Source: DASSTJ01 sp035707965 (GTDB lineage: Bacteria > Actinomycetota > Actinomycetes > Actinomycetales > Angustibacteraceae). Taken from it: DNA of 14,336 nucleotides. Below are positions 1 to 6,922 of the stretch, in pieces (the stretch's first letter is position 1; each line of letters begins with the position of its first letter). The position numbers and the translations under genes were made by a program. Under the pieces are notes generated by a model. It was given only the letters and a program-made list of their open reading frames with translations. It had not been told where the DNA came from and ran no database searches. Location of the stretch: contig DASSTJ010000061.1 in assembly GCA_035707965.1 (NCBI GenBank), forward strand, positions 1 through 14,336, given 5' to 3'.

Positions 1-858
1 CACGCCCTGCCGGCCCTGCCACCCGAGCGACCGCCGCTGTCCAGGGCTCAACGGCTCGGTCGTCAGCACGTGGTCCCAGACCGGGACGACGTACGGCCGG
101 TAGCGCCTGACCGGCGACGGGAAGGCGTTGGTGCCGAGCACGACCTGCCGCGCCCGCACCGAGCCGGACGGTGTCCTCGCCAGCACCCGGTCGCCCAGGT
201 CGAGCAGCTCGAGCACCCGCGTGGACTCGTGCAGGCGCCCGCCGAGCCGCTCGACGGTGTCGGCCAGCCCCCAGGCCAGCCGCGCCGGGTCGAGCATGGC
301 CACCCCCTGCGGGTCGTAGAGGCCACCCAGGTACGTCGGGGAGTCGACCAGCGCACGGGTCTGCGCGGCGTCGAGCAGCTGCAGGTCGAGACCGGACTGC
401 CGCGCCAGCTCGTGCTCCTCGCGCAGGCCCTCGACCTGCCACGGCTGTACCGCCACGTCAAGCTCACCCGTGCGCTCGAACGCGCAGTCGATGCCGTAGC
501 CGCGCACCGTCTGCTCGAGCTCGTCCAGGTTGCGACGGCCCAGGCGCAGCAGCGTCGGCATCTCGTCCGGCCACCGCTCGAAGCCGTTCGACAGCCCATG
601 CGTCAGGCTGGCGGCGCAGAACCCGCCGTTGCGCCCCGACGCGGCCCAGCCCACCCGGTGACCGTCCAGGACCAGCACATCCCGCGCCGGCTGCTCCTCG
701 AGCGCCAGCAGCGCCGTCCACAGGCCGGTGAAGCCGGCGCCCACGACGAGCAGGTCGACCTCGACGTCACCGTCCAGCGCCGGCCGCGACGCGGGGCGCT
801 GGGGCTGGTCCAGCCAGTACGGGGTCGACGCAGCGCCCTCCAGCCTCACGCCCCTCAC
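1..858 (-). CDS. FAD-dependent oxidoreductase, DAO family (amine or gamma-glutamyl-amine oxidase-like), 3' end beyond window
   Basis: The visible 286 residues form the N-terminal part of a DAO-family flavoenzyme. The dinucleotide-binding motif VGAGFTGLWTA has its GxGxxG at residues 40-45, the acidic residue ending the second strand is Asp65, and the SGRNGGF motif follows at 74-80. The family oxidises C-N bonds of amines and amino acids; PuuB (gamma-glutamylputrescine oxidase) is a member, which fits the polyamine genes upstream. The GTG start at 858 has GGAG at 870-873, 11 bases away; an in-frame GTG at 849 is possible. It lies 23 bases after the permease stop, so it is probably the last visible gene of that operon. 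The gene runs off the left edge, so the C-terminal substrate-binding half is unseen. The exact substrate is inference. A paralogue lies at the right edge of the window. Confidence 0.88.
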   Translation of the reverse strand, partial: MRGVRLEGAASTPYWLDQPQRPASRPALDGDVEVDLLVVGAGFTGLWTALLALEEQPARDVLVLDGHRVGWAASGRNGGFCAASLTHGLSNGFERWPDEMPTLLRLGRRNLDELEQTVRGYGIDCAFERTGELDVAVQPWQVEGLREEHELARQSGLDLQLLDAAQTRALVDSPTYLGGLYDPQGVAMLDPARLAWGLADTVERLGGRLHESTRVLELLDLGDRVLARTPSGSVRARQVVLGTNAFPSPVRRYRPYVVPVWDHVLTTEPLSPGQRRSLGWQGRQGV

Positions 859-881
859 GACGCCCTGCTCTCCGGCGCGGC

Positions 882-1757
882 TCACACCGCGGAGCGTCGC
901 CGCCTGCTGCTGACGAGCTGTCCACCGCCCACGGCGATCAGGGCCACCAGGAACATGACCGTGCCGATCACGTTGATCTGCACCGGAGTTCCGCGCGTCG
1001 CCGCACCCCAGATGTACATCGGGAACGTCACCGACGACGAGCTCGCGTTGAAGTTGGTGATGATGAAGTCGTCGAACGACAGGGCGAACGAGAGCATCGC
1101 GGCCGCGGCGATCCCGGGAGCCACGAGCGGCAGCGTCACCTTGAGGAACGTCTGCACCTCGTTGGCATACAGGTCGGCCGCCGCCTGCTCGAGCCGCGGG
1201 TCGAGGCTGGCGATGCGCGCCTTCACCGTCACCACGACGAACGACAGGCAGAACATGATGTGGGCGATGAGGATCGTCCACTGGCCGAGCGGCATCCCCA
1301 TGCCCACGAACAACGTCAGCAGGCTCGAGCCCATGACGACCTCAGGGGTCGCCATCGGCAGGAAGATCAGCAGGTTCGTGGCGGCGCGCCCACGGAAGCG
1401 GTGGCGCGCCAGGGCGAAGGCTACGAGCGTGCCGAGGATCGTCGCGCCGATCGTCGCCATGACCCCGATCTTCAGGCTGAGGCTGAGGGACGAGCACATG
1501 CCCGACGCACCGCAGGGATGTGTCCAGGCGTCGAACGAGAACCGCGTCCACTGGTAGTTGAAGCGGCCGTTGGGCTTGTTGAAGGAGAAGATGATCACGA
1601 TGATGTTCGGCAGCAGCATGTAGGCGAAGGCCGCGGCCGCGATCAACGCGATGATGTTGTGCCGCACCCACTCCACCGGCGTGCGCCGACGCAGCGGCGC
1701 GGGTCTCGAGCGCGGGGTGCTGCGCGTCGGCTTCTCGACTCCGGACTGCACGGCCAT
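882..1757 (-). CDS. potC: Polyamine ABC transporter permease, PotC type
   Basis: This is a 291-residue inner-membrane permease. About six hydrophobic segments are visible, the first near residues 34-57. The ABC-permease EAA loop (EQAAADLYANEVQ followed by TLPLVAPG) lies in the C-terminal half and is where the ATPase docks. It should form the channel with the permease encoded just upstream. Its ATG overlaps that gene's stop by one base (TGATG at 1755-1759), and a GAGGAG ribosome site ends 8 bases before the start, so translation is likely coupled. The first external loop carries two cysteines (Cys82 and Cys88), which might form a disulfide. Family and order support a spermidine/putrescine importer; which polyamine it carries cannot be told from the sequence. 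Confidence 0.93.
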   Translation of the reverse strand: MAVQSGVEKPTRSTPRSRPAPLRRRTPVEWVRHNIIALIAAAAFAYMLLPNIIVIIFSFNKPNGRFNYQWTRFSFDAWTHPCGASGMCSSLSLSLKIGVMATIGATILGTLVAFALARHRFRGRAATNLLIFLPMATPEVVMGSSLLTLFVGMGMPLGQWTILIAHIMFCLSFVVVTVKARIASLDPRLEQAAADLYANEVQTFLKVTLPLVAPGIAAAAMLSFALSFDDFIITNFNASSSSVTFPMYIWGAATRGTPVQINVIGTVMFLVALIAVGGGQLVSSRRRRSAV

Positions 1758-2683
1758 CAGACGAGCTCCTCGGTTCCGGCCCGGCGCACGTACACGGCGA
1801 CCAGCACGACGATGGTGATCATGAGCACGAACGACAGCGCAGCCGCTGTCGGGTAGTCGAGGACGCGCAGGAACTGGCCGTCGATGACCTGGCCGATCAT
1901 CGTCGTGTTCGTGCTGCCCAGCAGCTTCGAGTTGATGTAGTCGCCGCAGGCCGGGATGAAGGTGAGCAGCGTGCCCGCGACGAGGCCGGGCATCGAGAGC
2001 GGCAGCGTGATCTTGCGGAAGGCCGTGAACGGCGACGAGTACAGGTCGCCGGCCGCCTCCAGCAGCCGCTGGTCCACGCGCTCCAGGCTGGCGTACAGCG
2101 GCAGCGTCATGAACGGCAGGAAGTTGTAGGTGAGACCGCAGATCACGGCGAACTTGCTCGCCATGAGCTGGTCGTTGCTCGTCAGACCCAGGGACTGCAT
2201 GACGTCGATGAGGTGGGTGGCCTGGAAGAACTTCACCACCGGGCCGTTGTTCGTCAGGATCGTCTGCCACGCCAGGGTGCGGATCAGGAAGCTGGTGAAG
2301 AACGGCGCGATCACGAGCACCAGCAGGATGTTCTTGAAACGCCCGGCCTTGAAGGCGATCGCGTACGCCAGCGGGTAGCCGATCAGCACACCGAGAACGG
2401 TGGCGGACGCGGCGTACCCGATCGAGCGGGTGAACTGCGGCCAGTAGGCCTGCAGGGCGTCGACGTACGTCTGCACGTGCCACGTGAGCGCGTAGCCCTG
2501 CTCCAGAGAGCCGGTCTGCAGCGAGGTCGACGCCAGGAACACCATGGGGATGGCGAAGAACACGCCGAGCCAGAGCATGCCCGGCAGCAGCAGCAGGTAG
2601 GGCGTCTTGCTGCTCCTCTGCGACGCCGTGGTCCTCGCCCCTGTCTGCGAGCCAGGGGCGACACCATGAGCCATCGCGCTCAC
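1757..2683 (-). CDS. potB: Polyamine ABC transporter permease, PotB type
   Basis: This is a 308-residue membrane permease. Six hydrophobic segments are visible, beginning at YLLLLPGMLWLGVFF near residue 29. The EAA loop reads EAAGDLYSSPF followed by TLPLSMPG. It should pair with the next permease and with the ATPase encoded upstream. I chose the GTG at 2683 because it overlaps the ATPase stop by four bases (GTGA), the usual coupled arrangement; an ATG nine bases downstream (2674) is a fair alternative. Neither start has a clear Shine-Dalgarno sequence. The reading frame stays open far upstream, but that part is antisense-like sequence within the ATPase gene and is not coding. Role as a polyamine permease is from family resemblance and operon context. 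Confidence 0.92.
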   Translation of the reverse strand: MSAMAHGVAPGSQTGARTTASQRSSKTPYLLLLPGMLWLGVFFAIPMVFLASTSLQTGSLEQGYALTWHVQTYVDALQAYWPQFTRSIGYAASATVLGVLIGYPLAYAIAFKAGRFKNILLVLVIAPFFTSFLIRTLAWQTILTNNGPVVKFFQATHLIDVMQSLGLTSNDQLMASKFAVICGLTYNFLPFMTLPLYASLERVDQRLLEAAGDLYSSPFTAFRKITLPLSMPGLVAGTLLTFIPACGDYINSKLLGSTNTTMIGQVIDGQFLRVLDYPTAAALSFVLMITIVVLVAVYVRRAGTEELV

Positions 2684-3885
2684 GAGGCCGCCCCGGCCGG
2701 GACCGGCTCGTCCTCGAGGTCCTCGCCCGCGTGCGCGTCCTGGTCGGCGTCGAGGGCGAAGCCGTGCTCGGGAGCCCACTGCACCGTGACCTCCTGACCC
2801 GGTCGCAACGGCGCCGTGCCGTCGTTCTGCTGCACCACCGTGATCTCCTGGTCCCACGGCAGTCGCACGAGGTACTGCGTCGAGACGCCGGTGAACGACG
2901 CGTCGGTCACCGTCCCCGAGAGCTCGTTCCCCGACGCGACGGCCGCCGCCTCGGACACGATGCGCAGCTTCTCGGGACGGACGCCGAACCAGACGGCGCC
3001 GTCCTGCGACGCGCAGCGCGACCGCAGCACGCGCATGGAGCGACCCCGCACGTCGACGACGACGTGGTCGCCGTCGCTGCCGGTGACCGTGCCGGGCAGC
3101 AGGTTCGACTGTCCCAGGAAGTTGGCCACGAACGTGGTGCGGGGACGCTCGTAGAGCTCGGCCGGGTCGCCGAGCTGCTCGATCACGCCCGCGTTCATCA
3201 CGGCGATGGTGTCGGCCATGGTCATGGCCTCCTCCTGGTCGTGCGTGACGTGGACGAACGTCAGCCCGACTTCGAGCTGGATGCGCTTGAGCTCGATCTG
3301 CATCTGCCGCCGCAGCTTCAGGTCGAGCGCACCCAGCGGCTCGTCGAGCAGCAGCACCGAGGGCCGGTTGACGATCGCCCGAGCGAGCGCGATGCGCTGC
3401 TGCTGGCCGCCGGACAGCTGCCCCGGGCGGCGGTTCGCGAGCTGCGGCAGCTGCACCAGCTCGAGCGCCTCCATGGCGGAGGTGCGGGTGTTCTTGCGGC
3501 CCCGGCGACGCAGACCGAACTCCACGTTCTCGACCACGGACAGGTGCGGGAACAGCGCGTAGCTCTGGAACACCGTGTTCACGGGCCGCTGGTACGGCTT
3601 CGTCAGCGTGATGTCCTGCTGGCCGATGAGCACCTGGCCGGCCGTCGGACGCTCCAGCCCGGCCACCATGCGCAGCGTCGTCGTCTTGCCGCAGCCGGAC
3701 GGCCCGAGCAGGGCGAAGAACGAGCCCTGCGGGATGGTGAGGTCGAGGTCGTCCACCGCTGTGAAGCTGCCGAACGACTTCGTGAGCCCCACGAGCCGCA
3801 GGTCGCTGTCAGCCGTCGCCGGTCCGCTGTCGTCGGGTCGGTCGCTGCGGTCCTTCTGCTGGATCATCAGGGGGTGCTCCGTCAT
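2680..3885 (-). CDS. potA: Polyamine ABC transporter ATP-binding protein, PotA type
   Basis: This is a 401-residue ATPase that powers the importer. All nucleotide-binding motifs are intact: Walker A GPSGCGKTT (61-69), Q-loop Gln107, signature LSGGQQQR (157-164), Walker B VLLLDEP (177-183) and the switch His215 in VTHDQEEA. The C-terminal third looks like a TOBE domain, as in PotA and other CUT1/spermidine-type ATPases. It lies between the binding protein (5 bases upstream) and the first permease (4-base overlap). The start is uncertain: ATG 3885 sits right after the previous stop but has no ribosome site, while ATG 3867 has GGAG 9 bases upstream. The shorter form would lose six residues before any conserved domain, so function is unaffected. 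Confidence 0.95.
   Translation of the reverse strand: MTEHPLMIQQKDRSDRPDDSGPATADSDLRLVGLTKSFGSFTAVDDLDLTIPQGSFFALLGPSGCGKTTTLRMVAGLERPTAGQVLIGQQDITLTKPYQRPVNTVFQSYALFPHLSVVENVEFGLRRRGRKNTRTSAMEALELVQLPQLANRRPGQLSGGQQQRIALARAIVNRPSVLLLDEPLGALDLKLRRQMQIELKRIQLEVGLTFVHVTHDQEEAMTMADTIAVMNAGVIEQLGDPAELYERPRTTFVANFLGQSNLLPGTVTGSDGDHVVVDVRGRSMRVLRSRCASQDGAVWFGVRPEKLRIVSEAAAVASGNELSGTVTDASFTGVSTQYLVRLPWDQEITVVQQNDGTAPLRPGQEVTVQWAPEHGFALDADQDAHAGEDLEDEPVPAGAAS
3877..3880 (-). promoter_or_regulatory. GGAG ribosome-binding site for the alternative ATPase start
   Basis: GGAG lies 9 bases before an in-frame ATG at 3867, inside the first codons of the longer ATPase reading frame. The ATG at 3885 has no such motif. 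The site therefore argues for the shorter start, although close coupling to the upstream stop at 3891 could serve the longer one. Confidence 0.4.
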
Positions 3886-3890
3886 CGGGT

Positions 3891-5105
3891 TCAGGCGCCG
3901 ATCAGCGACTGGAAGGCCTGGTTGTACTTGGTCTCCTGCTCCTCGGTCAGGGCCATGAAGCCGTGCGAGCGACCCATCACCTCGGCGTCCGGGAAGATCA
4001 GCGGGTTCTTCGCGACGTCCGGATCGCTCTTGAGCAGCGCCTCCTTCGCCCCCTTGACTGGCGCGATGTAGTTCACGTAGTCCTCGACGTCGGCCATGAT
4101 GTCGGGCTGGTAGTAGAAGTTGATGAGCTTCTCGGCGTTCTTCTTGTGCTGTGCCTGGTTCGGGACCACGAAGTTGTCGGACCACAGCATGTGACCGGTC
4201 TGCGGCAGCACGTACGCGAGCGCCGGGTTGTCGGCCTGCAGCTGGACGACGTCGCCCGTCCAGGCGAAGCACGCTGCGATGTCGCCAGACGCCAGCGGCT
4301 TGCCGTAGTCGTTGCCGGTGAAGCCGCGCAGCTGTCCGGCGTCCTTCGCCTTCTGCATCTCGCTGATCGCGGCGTCGAAGTCGGCATCCGTGAACTTCTC
4401 CGGGTCCTTGCCGAGCGCGAGCATGACGAGGCCCACGGTGTCGCGCATCTCGGTGAGCAGCGTGACCTTGCCCTTCAGGGACGGGTCGGTGAGGAGCTGG
4501 TCGACGGACTCGATCTTCTTGCCGCCGGTGGCCTTCGGGTTGTACGCGATGCCCGTGAACCCGCTCTGCCACGGCACGGAGTAGACGCGACCGGCGTCGA
4601 ACGGCACGTTCTTCAGGCTGTCCTCGAGGTTCGCGTCGACGTTCGGCATGTTGGCGTGGTCGAGCTTCTGCACCCAGTTCAGCCGGATGAAGCGCGCCAC
4701 CATCCAGTCGGTGCTGCACCAGACGTCGCGGCCGGTGTCCTGACCCGCCTGCAGCTGCGGCTTGACCTTGGCGAAGAACTCGTCGTTGTCGTTGTAGTCC
4801 TCGGTGTACGTGCACGTGATGCCGGTCTGCTGCTTGAACTTCTCGAGGGTGGGGTGCGCCTGCGTCTTGTCGTCGACGTCGATGTACTCCGGCCAGTTCG
4901 ACCAGATCACGGTCTTGTCGGTGTCGGACCTGTCCTGCGCGGCCTTGTCGGACGGCTTGATCTTGGACGCCGTTCCCGACGTGCCGCAGGAGGCCACCAC
5001 GGACGCGACTCCCGCGGCCCCTACGGTGGACAGCAGCGTCCGCCGGCTGAGCAGCCCGCGTGCGTACGCGACCGAGGCGACGTCGATGGTCGGTCGAGGG
5101 GTCAT
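3891..5105 (-). CDS. potD: Polyamine ABC transporter substrate-binding lipoprotein, PotD/PotF type (copy 1)
   Basis: This 404-residue extracytoplasmic solute-binding protein captures the polyamine for the PotABC-type complex encoded downstream. The N-terminus has a Tat-like SRRTLL motif (Arg21-Arg22), a hydrophobic stretch and a lipobox VASC with Cys40, so it is probably a Tat-exported lipoprotein anchored outside the membrane. Family features include SNWPEYIDVDD near the mature N-terminus, YTEDYNDNDEFFAK, and CFAWTGDVVQLQ, whose Trp and Asp match the region where PotF-type proteins hold the amine. The ATG at 5105 follows AAGGA by 7 bases. It starts 37 bases after the aldehyde dehydrogenase. 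A paralogue is encoded at 8591-9790. Polyamine specificity is inferred from family. Confidence 0.94.
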   Translation of the reverse strand: MTPRPTIDVASVAYARGLLSRRTLLSTVGAAGVASVVASCGTSGTASKIKPSDKAAQDRSDTDKTVIWSNWPEYIDVDDKTQAHPTLEKFKQQTGITCTYTEDYNDNDEFFAKVKPQLQAGQDTGRDVWCSTDWMVARFIRLNWVQKLDHANMPNVDANLEDSLKNVPFDAGRVYSVPWQSGFTGIAYNPKATGGKKIESVDQLLTDPSLKGKVTLLTEMRDTVGLVMLALGKDPEKFTDADFDAAISEMQKAKDAGQLRGFTGNDYGKPLASGDIAACFAWTGDVVQLQADNPALAYVLPQTGHMLWSDNFVVPNQAQHKKNAEKLINFYYQPDIMADVEDYVNYIAPVKGAKEALLKSDPDVAKNPLIFPDAEVMGRSHGFMALTEEQETKYNQAFQSLIGA

Positions 5106-5142
5106 GTCGTGGTCCTTCCAGGTGCGCACCCGTGGATGCGAG

Positions 5143-6645
5143 CTAGGTGTTGGGTGTGGCCGGGGTGGCGAAGACCGTGCGGTGCCACGGCTTGCGGGCC
5201 ACACCGGTGAGGTCGGTCATCACGTGCTTGATGGTCGTGTACTCCTCGAGGGAGTACGTGCTCATGTCCTTGCCGAAGCCGGAGGCCTTGACACCACCGT
5301 GCGGCATCTCGCTGACGATCGGGATGTGATCGTTGACCCAGACGCAGCCCGCCTGGATCTGCCGGGTGGCGCGGGTCGCGCGCACGACGTCCCGGGTCCA
5401 CACCGAGGCCGCGAGCCCGTACGGTGTGTCGTTCGCGAGGGCGATGGCCTCGTCGTCCGTGTCGAACGGCGTCACCGTCAGGACGGGGCCGAACACCTCG
5501 TCGCGCCAGATCGCCATGTCGGGGGTGACGTCGCGCACGAGCGTCGGCTCGTAGTAGGACCCGTCCGCGAGGTCGCCGGCCGGCGCGCGACCGCCCCGGA
5601 CCACGACGGCACCCTCGGCGCGGGCGTGGTCGACGTGGCTCGCGACGCGCTCCCGGTGCGTCAGGGAGATCAACGGCCCCTGGTCGGTCGCCGGGTCGTA
5701 CGGGTCGCCGAGCCGGACGTTCGCCATGACGTCGGCGACGCCCGAGACGAACGCCTCCAGCAGCGAACGGTGGACGATCGCGCGAGTCGCGGCCGTGCAG
5801 TCCTGGCCGGTGTTGATCAGCGCCCCGGCGACCGCGCCCTGCACGGCCGCGTCGAGGTCGGCGTCGCCATGCACCACGAACGGCGCCTTGCCACCGAGCT
5901 CGAGGTGCACGCGCTTGGCGCTGCTCGCAGCGAGCGCCATGACCCGGCGGCCGACCGCCGAGCTGCCGGTGAACGAGACCATCGCGACGGCCGGGTGGCT
6001 CACGAGGCGCTCGCCGACGTCCACGCCACGACCCGTGACGACGTTGACGACACCGTCCGGGATGCCGGCGCGCTGAGCGGCCTCGGCCATCATCAGCGAG
6101 GTGAGGGGCGTGAGCTCGCTCGGCTTGAGCACGATGGCGTTGCCGGCGGCGATGGCCGGCAGGACCTTCCAGGCCGCCATCTGCAGCGGGTAGTTCCACG
6201 GCGCGACGGAGCCCACGACACCCACCGGCTCGCGGCGCACCGCGGACGTGTGGTCGGGTGAGTACTCGCCGCTGGCGCTGGCGCTCAGCAGCCGCGCCGC
6301 GCCGGCGAAGAACGACGTGTTGTCCACGGTGCCCGGCACGTCGAACTGGGTGGACAGCCGGATCGGCTTGCCCGTCTGCGAGGTCTCGGTGCGAGCGAGG
6401 TCGTCGGACACCCCGTCCAGCTCAGCGGCGAGCCGGTGCAGGGCGGCCGAGCGCTCCGACGGGGGCAGGGCGCCCCACTCTCGCTGCGCCTCGAGGGCGC
6501 ACCGGACCGCGTCGTCCACGTCGTCGACAGTCGCGAGCCGGTCGGTGCTCACCACCTTGCCCGTCGCCGGGTCGAGCACCTCGTCGACGGCGCCGTGACC
6601 CGACCGGCGAACGCCGCCGACCCACTGGTGTCCCGCCTGGTCCAC
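5143..6645 (-). CDS. NAD(P)-dependent aldehyde dehydrogenase, gamma-aminobutyraldehyde dehydrogenase-like (copy 1)
   Basis: This 500-residue enzyme should oxidise an aminoaldehyde such as 4-aminobutanal to the acid (GABA) in the cytoplasm. The aldehyde dehydrogenase core is complete: oxyanion Asn151 in PWNYP, cofactor Lys174 in LKPSE, general base Glu249 in LELGGK and nucleophile Cys283 in GQDC. The GTG at 6645 follows AAGGGA by 5 bases, and family similarity begins right after it. An upstream in-frame ATG at 6702 lacks a good ribosome site and would add 19 atypical residues. Compared with the second copy it has a C-terminal tail of about 20 residues ending ATPATPNT. It is the first gene of the transporter operon and is divergent from the PucR regulator. 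Substrate is inferred from context. Confidence 0.93.
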   Translation of the reverse strand: MDQAGHQWVGGVRRSGHGAVDEVLDPATGKVVSTDRLATVDDVDDAVRCALEAQREWGALPPSERSAALHRLAAELDGVSDDLARTETSQTGKPIRLSTQFDVPGTVDNTSFFAGAARLLSASASGEYSPDHTSAVRREPVGVVGSVAPWNYPLQMAAWKVLPAIAAGNAIVLKPSELTPLTSLMMAEAAQRAGIPDGVVNVVTGRGVDVGERLVSHPAVAMVSFTGSSAVGRRVMALAASSAKRVHLELGGKAPFVVHGDADLDAAVQGAVAGALINTGQDCTAATRAIVHRSLLEAFVSGVADVMANVRLGDPYDPATDQGPLISLTHRERVASHVDHARAEGAVVVRGGRAPAGDLADGSYYEPTLVRDVTPDMAIWRDEVFGPVLTVTPFDTDDEAIALANDTPYGLAASVWTRDVVRATRATRQIQAGCVWVNDHIPIVSEMPHGGVKASGFGKDMSTYSLEEYTTIKHVMTDLTGVARKPWHRTVFATPATPNT

Positions 6646-6650
6646 GTCAG

Positions 6651-6656
6651 TCCCTT
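6651..6656 (-). promoter_or_regulatory. Ribosome-binding site of the first aldehyde dehydrogenase
   Basis: AAGGGA stands 5 bases before the GTG at 6645. It decides this start over the in-frame ATG at 6702, which has only a weak GGCGGG in front of it. Confidence 0.6.
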
Positions 6657-6684
6657 CGCTCAGCCGTCGCTGCCGCGACGAGAA

Positions 6685-6700
6685 GCGAGGCGATCCTCGC
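6685..6700. repeat. Inverted repeat in the leader of the aldehyde dehydrogenase operon
   Basis: GCGAGG and CCTCGC form perfect 6-base arms around a 4-base centre (CGAT). The repeat lies about 40 bases upstream of the GTG at 6645. It could be an operator or an RNA hairpin in the leader; in GC-rich DNA a chance match is also quite possible. Confidence 0.3.
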
Positions 6701-6755
6701 ATGGCACCCGCCCCACAGCAAGGCTCTTCAAGGGATTCCGTCGTGCCACACCCTG

Positions 6756-6765
6756 CGTCGCGACG
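6756..6765. repeat. 10-base perfect palindrome in the divergent intergenic region
   Basis: CGTCGCGACG is its own reverse complement and lies between the candidate leftward promoter and the aldehyde dehydrogenase start. It might be a regulator site, but short GC palindromes arise by chance in this base composition. Confidence 0.25.
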
Positions 6766-6790
6766 AAATCGTGACCGAAGTCCGTCTTTC

Positions 6791-6819
6791 ACTATCGGTG
6801 ACGTCCGACAACGTGACAC
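6791..6819 (-). promoter_or_regulatory. Candidate promoter for the leftward aldehyde dehydrogenase-transporter operon
   Basis: On the minus strand GTGTCA (6819-6814) and GATAGT (6796-6791) each match the -35 and -10 consensus at four of six positions, with an ideal 17-base spacer. The placement, about 145 bases before the GTG at 6645 in the divergent region, fits. It would give a leader of roughly 140 bases holding the two palindromic elements. Assigned by eye only. Confidence 0.35.
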
Positions 6820-6884
6820 ACTGCGGCCCGGCGCCGGCTCTGACATCCTGCCGGTGCCACGGGACGTCCGCTGACACGGTGACA
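6800..6884. promoter_or_regulatory. Two-copy direct repeat GACGTCCG...GTGACA, possible regulator sites
   Basis: GACGTCCG occurs at 6800-6807 and again at 6863-6870. GTGACA follows each copy, at 6813-6818 (5 bases on) and 6879-6884 (8 bases on). The first copy overlaps the candidate leftward promoter, and the second lies about 40 bases before the PucR start. This layout would suit control of both directions by one protein, but the spacing difference weakens the case. Confidence 0.3.
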
Positions 6885-6922
6885 GGCGGGCCCCGGTCGT
6901 TCCGCCCACTGAAGGAGGCGAC

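Noticed and set aside
70..1557. A 495-codon plus-strand open frame opposite the oxidoreductase and permease genes
   Set aside because: It has no recognisable domain, an Arg/Gln/His-rich composition typical of antisense frames in GC-rich DNA, and it covers two well supported minus-strand genes.
2680..4815. A 711-codon minus-strand open frame extending upstream of the ATPase into the binding-protein gene
   Set aside because: The extra N-terminal part is an out-of-frame reading of the binding-protein gene. The ATPase begins at 3885 or 3867.
6643..6702. A longer first aldehyde dehydrogenase starting at the in-frame ATG at 6702
   Set aside because: It lacks a good ribosome site and adds residues unlike the family. 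The GTG at 6645 has AAGGGA at proper distance.
6840..6868. CTGACA at 6840-6845 as a -35 box for the PucR gene
   Set aside because: It matches the -35 consensus well, but no acceptable -10 box lies 16-18 bases downstream.
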